Below are positions 23,550-27,440 of a stretch of DNA of 27,440 nucleotides, piece after piece. The DNA is taken from positions 1-27,440 of the forward strand of contig CAYSCZ010000044.1 in assembly GCA_964429655.1 (NCBI GenBank), written 5' to 3'. Each line of letters begins with the position of its first letter. Positions within the stretch are counted from its first letter, which is position 1. This DNA comes from CAYSCZ01 sp964429655 (lineage in GTDB: Bacteria; Bacteroidota; Bacteroidia; Cytophagales; Cyclobacteriaceae). The notes beneath the pieces were generated by a model. The model was not told where the DNA came from and made no database searches. It worked only from the letters and a program-made list of their open reading frames with translations. The position numbers were made by a program, and so were the translations under genes.

Positions 23550-24743
23550 ATGATAAAAGATTTGAGAGTATCTTATAATAATAGCTTCAGTGTTGATAAA
23601 TATGAAGCATTGCTGAGAGAAATCCATGAAGTTTTCGGCCATGCGCCTCAATTCAGGGTTGCGGAGACCCCTGCTTTTATTCCCGAAGGTTTCAAACAGA
23701 AACTTATTGATGCCATTAAGGAAGTTAATCAAACGCTTACACGAGATGATTTCAATGAGCTAACCAGGGGTGCTATTAAAAATGATGCTAATTATGTGCC
23801 CGGTGAAGATGCCCATCCCCGGTTTATCCAGTTTGACTTTGGAATCTGCAGTAATGGTACGGATGAGCTAACCCCACAAATGATTGAAGTTCAGGGGTTT
23901 CCATCACTGTATTTTTACCAGCCTCTGTTGGTAAATGCCTTTAGAAATAATTTTGAAATTCCCAATGCACTATCCTCTCATATTCATGCCACAAATTTTG
24001 AGGAATATGTAAATGAACTAAGGGAGGTAATTGTAGGGGATGAAGACCCTGAGAATACTGTCCTTCTGGAATTGGAACCGGAAAAGCAAATGACCCGGAT
24101 TGATTACTTAGCTACTTCAAAAGCTTTAGGGATAGAGACAGTTTCTGTAGAGTCATTAACTAAAAAAGGTAAAAATCTTTATTATAAAAATGCTGAGGGA
24201 AAAGAGATTCGAATAAAAAGAATTTACAACCGGGTAATTTTTGATGAATTATATCGGAAAAAAGACATCAAATTGAACTTCAGCTTCCAGGATGAGTTGG
24301 ATGTGAAGTGGATTGGGCATCCTAACTGGTTTTTTAAGTTGAGTAAGTATACGCTCCCGTTTATTAAGTCAAAGTATGTTCCGGAAAGCTTCTTCTTAGA
24401 GGAGATGGACCCATATCCGGATGATCTGGAGAATTTTGTTTTAAAACCGCTTTATTCATTTGCAGGTGCCGGCGTAATCTATGATGTAAAAAAAGAGGAC
24501 CTGGATAAAATCAACGATAAAGAAAATTACATCCTGCAAAGAAAAACCCCATATGCGCCTGTGATAGAGTCTCCTGATGATCCAATAAAGGTAGAGATAA
24601 GGTTAATGGGCTTATGGCCGGATGATGAACCGAAACCAAGGATTATTAATAATCTGATCAGGTTGACTAAAGGAAATATTATTGGCGTGCGGCACAACAA
24701 AAATAAAAGCTGGGTAGGTGCAAGCGTAGCCTTTTTTGAATAA
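23550..24743 (+). CDS. Divergent ATP-grasp ligase (cluster gene 5)
   Basis: 397 aa. The N-terminal third has RFIQFDFGIC (91-100) and MIEVQGFPSLY (111-121), resembling the substrate part of glutathionylspermidine-synthase-like or circularly permuted ATP-grasp proteins. The C-terminal half has FVLKPLYSFAGAGV (K299 and a glycine loop), the hinge ILQR (Q330) and IKVEIRLMGLW (E349, R351), followed by NLIRLTKGNIIGV and a short end SWVGASVAFF. It is clearly not a paralogue of cluster gene 2 in overall layout. The reaction is presumably a second amide ligation. The acidic, strand-forming middle (150-250) is unassigned. It ends the operon before a small hairpin. Confidence 0.8.
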   Translation: MIKDLRVSYNNSFSVDKYEALLREIHEVFGHAPQFRVAETPAFIPEGFKQKLIDAIKEVNQTLTRDDFNELTRGAIKNDANYVPGEDAHPRFIQFDFGICSNGTDELTPQMIEVQGFPSLYFYQPLLVNAFRNNFEIPNALSSHIHATNFEEYVNELREVIVGDEDPENTVLLELEPEKQMTRIDYLATSKALGIETVSVESLTKKGKNLYYKNAEGKEIRIKRIYNRVIFDELYRKKDIKLNFSFQDELDVKWIGHPNWFFKLSKYTLPFIKSKYVPESFFLEEMDPYPDDLENFVLKPLYSFAGAGVIYDVKKEDLDKINDKENYILQRKTPYAPVIESPDDPIKVEIRLMGLWPDDEPKPRIINNLIRLTKGNIIGVRHNKNKSWVGASVAFFE

Positions 24744-24749
24744 GAGATG

Positions 24750-24773
24750 GAAGCGGAAATATTATCCCGCTTC
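24750..24773. terminator. Weak hairpin between convergent genes
   Basis: The 7-bp arms GAAGCGG (24750-24756) and CCGCTTC (24767-24773) with a 10-base loop lie between the end of cluster gene 5 and the end of the convergent DUF2911 gene. There is no U-run on either strand, so it would be a poor intrinsic terminator. It may act with Rho or merely stabilise 3' ends. Confidence 0.35.
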
Positions 24774-24788
24774 AGCCCAATCATTCTG

Positions 24789-25337
24789 CTAGTATTTGAT
24801 GGGAAGCGTTACATAAGTATCGCCCCATGCAAGATGCATATCAGCACCATAATCTTTTTCGGTAAACGCAATGGAGAAGTACTCTACCGTTGAGTCTGTC
24901 CTTTTAACTTTGGTTTTGACTTTGGCAATATCTGAGCCAGGATTATATTGGTAAGCTCCCCATTGGTCTTTTTCACTATTTAGGACCACCGTCCATTCTT
25001 CTTCTCCCGGAATAGTAAATAACTGATACCTCCCTGCTTCAACTTTTTCACTTCCTATAGTAACATTTTTAGCAAAATGAATTTCAGTAGCTTCATTAGC
25101 TCCCGTTCTCCACACCTTATCGTAGGGTACTAAGCTGCCAAAGACATTCCTTCCTTTTTTTGAGGGCCGGCTGTAAATTACTTTGATGTCTTTTGTTCCG
25201 CGTCTGGGAACATAAGCCATATCCATAGGGCTGGCATCGGGTTCTGAAAATTTTACTTCATCCTGGGCTTTGGCATGCTCAAATGCGGGAATAGTTAAAA
25301 ATAAGACTAAAAGGATTAATAAATAATGCTTTTTCAT
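24789..25337 (-). CDS. DUF2911 secreted protein
   Basis: 182 aa. A signal peptide (residues 1-24, ILLVLFLTIPAFEHAKA) is followed by a DUF2911 domain: IKVIYSRPSKKGRNVFG, LVPYDKVWRTGANEATEIHF, GSEKVEAGRYQLFTIPGEEEWTVVLN, QWGAYQYNPGSD and the C-terminal LAWGDTYVTLPIKY. Beta-rich, periplasmic or secreted. DUF2911 has no established function that I know of. It is convergent with the amidoligase cluster and divergent from the SulP gene. It looks complete, with the usual length for the family. Confidence 0.92.
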   Translation of the reverse strand: MKKHYLLILLVLFLTIPAFEHAKAQDEVKFSEPDASPMDMAYVPRRGTKDIKVIYSRPSKKGRNVFGSLVPYDKVWRTGANEATEIHFAKNVTIGSEKVEAGRYQLFTIPGEEEWTVVLNSEKDQWGAYQYNPGSDIAKVKTKVKRTDSTVEYFSIAFTEKDYGADMHLAWGDTYVTLPIKY

Positions 25338-25520
25338 TTAAGATTTCTTTTAAAAGTTTAGATTAAATAATTATAGATTTAATAAATAGACGTTTTTATT
25401 GATTAATGGTTTATTTGCTTTGGATTAACTGTAATTTAAGCGTCTAATACCGGATGTTATTAATGTTACGAATCCTGCATAAGATCGTAATACTTTAGCG
25501 ATTTGCTTATACTCATTCAA

Positions 25521-27242
25521 ATGCAATATCTGAGAAATATATTCCCGGTTTTTACCTGGCTGCCAAACTATCAAAAAGCCTACCTGACAGGTGACCTGTC
25601 AGCAGGCTTAACGGTGGGCGTCATGCTTATACCACAAGGAATGGCCTATGCACTAATAGCAGGTTTACCACCTGTTTATGGGTTATATGCATCAATAGTT
25701 CCTCAGGTTGTTTATGCTTTGCTCGGTACTTCAAGGCAACTTTCTGTAGCGCCTGTGGCCATGGATTCATTACTGGTGGCTGCTGGTGTGTCCGTTTTGG
25801 CCACACAAGGCAGTGAAGCTTATATCAGTTATGCTATACTCCTGGCTTTTTTTATGGGGTTGTTTCAATTCATTTTAGGGGTGCTGAAGTTGGGCTTTAT
25901 AACAAATTTACTCTCCAGGCCGGTGATCAGTGGCTTTACTTCGGCGGCAGCTATCATTATAGGACTCAATCAACTTAAATATTTGCTGGGTGTCGAAATA
26001 TCAAAAAGCAACAAGGCATATGAAATTATATGGGACGCGATCCGGAAAGCGCAGGATGTGCATCTCATAACTCTATGGATTGGTGTGACTGGAATACTGA
26101 TAATCAGCGGGATAAAAAAGATCAATAACCAGATTCCGGGTGCCCTGATTGCGGTTATACTTGGTATTGTATTCGTTTATTCCTTCGGTCTTCACCTGGA
26201 AGGTGTGTCAATCGTTGAAACCATACCCAGTGGTTTACCAAAACCAACCATGCCTGATCTGTCCATGGAGGCATTTCAAGAACTCATTCCTTTAGCCATA
26301 ACTATTTCTGTTGTTGCTTATATGGAAGCTTACTCGGTAGCAAAAGCTATTGAAGAAAAAAAACGTGATCATAAGGTGATGCCTAACAAAGAATTAATTG
26401 CATTAGGAGCATCCAATTTTATTGGCGCTTTTTTCTACAGTTTTCCGGTTACGGGTGGTTTTTCTAGATCCGCAGTGAATTATCAATCCGGAGCAAATAC
26501 ACCATTGTCATCAGTAATCAGTGCTTCATTGGTATTGTTAACTTTAATATTTTTGACGCCTTTATTTTATTTTCTTCCCAAAGCCATCCTGGCCTCAGTT
26601 ATCATGGTGGCCATTGTCAAACTTATTGACATCAGGTATGTGCGGCGGCTTTGGTATGAGCGCAAGATTGAACTGGCCTTGTTGTTTGTAACTTTCTTCG
26701 TAACCTTATTTTTTAGTATGGTCCCGGGCATACTTAGTGGCGTTATTTTTTCCATCCTTATCCTGCTTTATCGTTTGGCTTATCCTCATATTGCCAGACT
26801 GGGTAGGGTCAAAGGACATCATGAATTCAGGAATGTGAAACGATTTAAAGAACTCGAAATATGGGATGATCTATTCATACTCCGGGTAGATGCTCCATTA
26901 ACCTTTATCAACATTCAGTACTTTAAAGATTATATTTTAGATAATCTGCACAGGTCTTCTACAAAAATTAATGCGTTAATACTTGATGCTGGCCCAATAA
27001 GTTATGTTGATGCCACTGCTGTTGAAGGGATCATTGATTTGTTGAAGTCTTTACAGGAGCAAGGTGTGACATTAATGATAAGTGATTTGGTGGGCCCGGT
27101 TAGGGATACTTTCAATAAAACCGGGTTAATAAATCAAATCAACCCGGAGTATATATTTCTAGACCTCGACTCGGCAGTGAGGTATGCCGTTAATAAGGAA
27201 AAAAAGGCCTACTCGGCATACGCTATTCAATCCAATGAATGA
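25521..27242 (+). CDS. SulP-family anion transporter with STAS domain
   Basis: 573 aa from the ATG at 25521 (a TTG at 25503 would add six residues). SulP/SLC26 proteins move sulfate, bicarbonate or other anions. The membrane part shows the family signature near the start (DLSAGLTVGVMLIPQGMAYALIAGLPPVYGLYAS), followed by about a dozen hydrophobic segments to near residue 425. The cytoplasmic STAS domain covers about 445-560, with ALILDAGPISYVDATAVEG. The usual Ser at the regulatory position of that loop reads DAT, with Thr kept. No carbonic anhydrase or sulfate-assimilation gene is next to it, so the anion is not decided. Cytoplasmic membrane. Confidence 0.92.
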   Translation: MQYLRNIFPVFTWLPNYQKAYLTGDLSAGLTVGVMLIPQGMAYALIAGLPPVYGLYASIVPQVVYALLGTSRQLSVAPVAMDSLLVAAGVSVLATQGSEAYISYAILLAFFMGLFQFILGVLKLGFITNLLSRPVISGFTSAAAIIIGLNQLKYLLGVEISKSNKAYEIIWDAIRKAQDVHLITLWIGVTGILIISGIKKINNQIPGALIAVILGIVFVYSFGLHLEGVSIVETIPSGLPKPTMPDLSMEAFQELIPLAITISVVAYMEAYSVAKAIEEKKRDHKVMPNKELIALGASNFIGAFFYSFPVTGGFSRSAVNYQSGANTPLSSVISASLVLLTLIFLTPLFYFLPKAILASVIMVAIVKLIDIRYVRRLWYERKIELALLFVTFFVTLFFSMVPGILSGVIFSILILLYRLAYPHIARLGRVKGHHEFRNVKRFKELEIWDDLFILRVDAPLTFINIQYFKDYILDNLHRSSTKINALILDAGPISYVDATAVEGIIDLLKSLQEQGVTLMISDLVGPVRDTFNKTGLINQINPEYIFLDLDSAVRYAVNKEKKAYSAYAIQSNE

Positions 27243-27440
27243 AAGTCCTTACAAATAATTCATTATTTCGAGCCCCGGAACCTCATTTAATAGCATTATT
27301 TCTATAAGAATACAATTACATGAGTTAAGGGAGGAAGTGCCAGAGATTATTAACGGGGCTGCCGGTGTGGATAAACCCAAAACCTTATGGGCGCCTTGTC
27401 CCGCTGTCATTACTCGCCTGCCGGCGCGCTACCCATTTCG
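27243..27440. other. Window end without a supported gene
   Basis: No terminator with a U-run follows the SulP stop. An open plus-strand frame without a usual start codon runs off the right edge and is not recognised (LREEVPEIINGAAGVDKPK is part of its reading). The last 50 bases are unusually GC-rich for this window and contain the 10-mer CTCGCCTGCC also present at 1747-1756. Confidence 0.4.

Noticed and set aside
27262..27440. Partial plus-strand coding region running off the right end
   Set aside because: No usual start codon, no recognisable domain and an abrupt shift to GC-rich sequence. Too little to call.

Overview
The window looks like chromosomal DNA of a marine or soil type Bacteroidota, most likely Cytophagales-like. 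The supporting signs are AT-rich DNA, genes largely without Shine-Dalgarno sequences, a TonB-dependent receptor with an N-terminal carboxypeptidase-regulatory-like domain, a LytS/LytTR two-component pair, a YHYH lipoprotein, a DUF2911 protein and an ECF sigma factor followed by an anti-sigma/beta-barrel protein. No rRNA, tRNA or CRISPR array was seen.

Left part (1-2450) is accessory and scarred. It holds a Xer-type tyrosine recombinase (minus strand) and, divergent from it, a small zinc-ribbon protein. Between them lies a 28-bp site with 11-6-11 geometry that looks like a recombinase core site. Next comes an OsmC-family pseudogene whose 3' third is replaced by a 158-bp imperfect palindrome. 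The region 2442-7313 carries a Calx-beta/YHYH lipoprotein, an orphan ClpP-like protease, a small secreted protein broken by an amber codon, a TreT-like glycosyltransferase and a DinB-like protein.

The middle (7352-18299) is mostly envelope and signalling. A TonB-dependent receptor is divergent from a LytS-type histidine kinase and its LytTR regulator. These are followed by two small unknown proteins, an outer-membrane beta-barrel protein, a large beta-helix lipoprotein ending in a good terminator, an ECF sigma factor overlapping an anti-sigma/beta-barrel fusion, and a stand-alone RimK-like ATP-grasp protein. A BaxI/YccA-family pseudogene with three nonsense codons but no frameshift follows (18305-19045).

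The most interesting part is 19890-24743: five tightly spaced plus-strand genes (gaps of 3, 5, 18 and 49 bp). They encode an alpha/beta-hydrolase esterase, an ATP-grasp ligase, a GCS2/YbdK-type carboxylate-amine ligase, a class I glutamine amidotransferase-like protein and a second, divergent ATP-grasp ligase. Three ATP-dependent amide-forming enzymes plus two hydrolase-type enzymes read as a pathway for an unknown peptide-like or gamma-glutamyl-type metabolite, or for modifying a protein or amine. The product cannot be read from sequence. The window closes with a DUF2911 secreted protein and a SulP-family anion transporter with a STAS domain.

Three separate loci (OsmC, the small secreted protein, BaxI) are interrupted by in-frame stop codons while the frame is otherwise largely kept. 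This points to recent gene decay, or to assembly error, and should be checked against reads.
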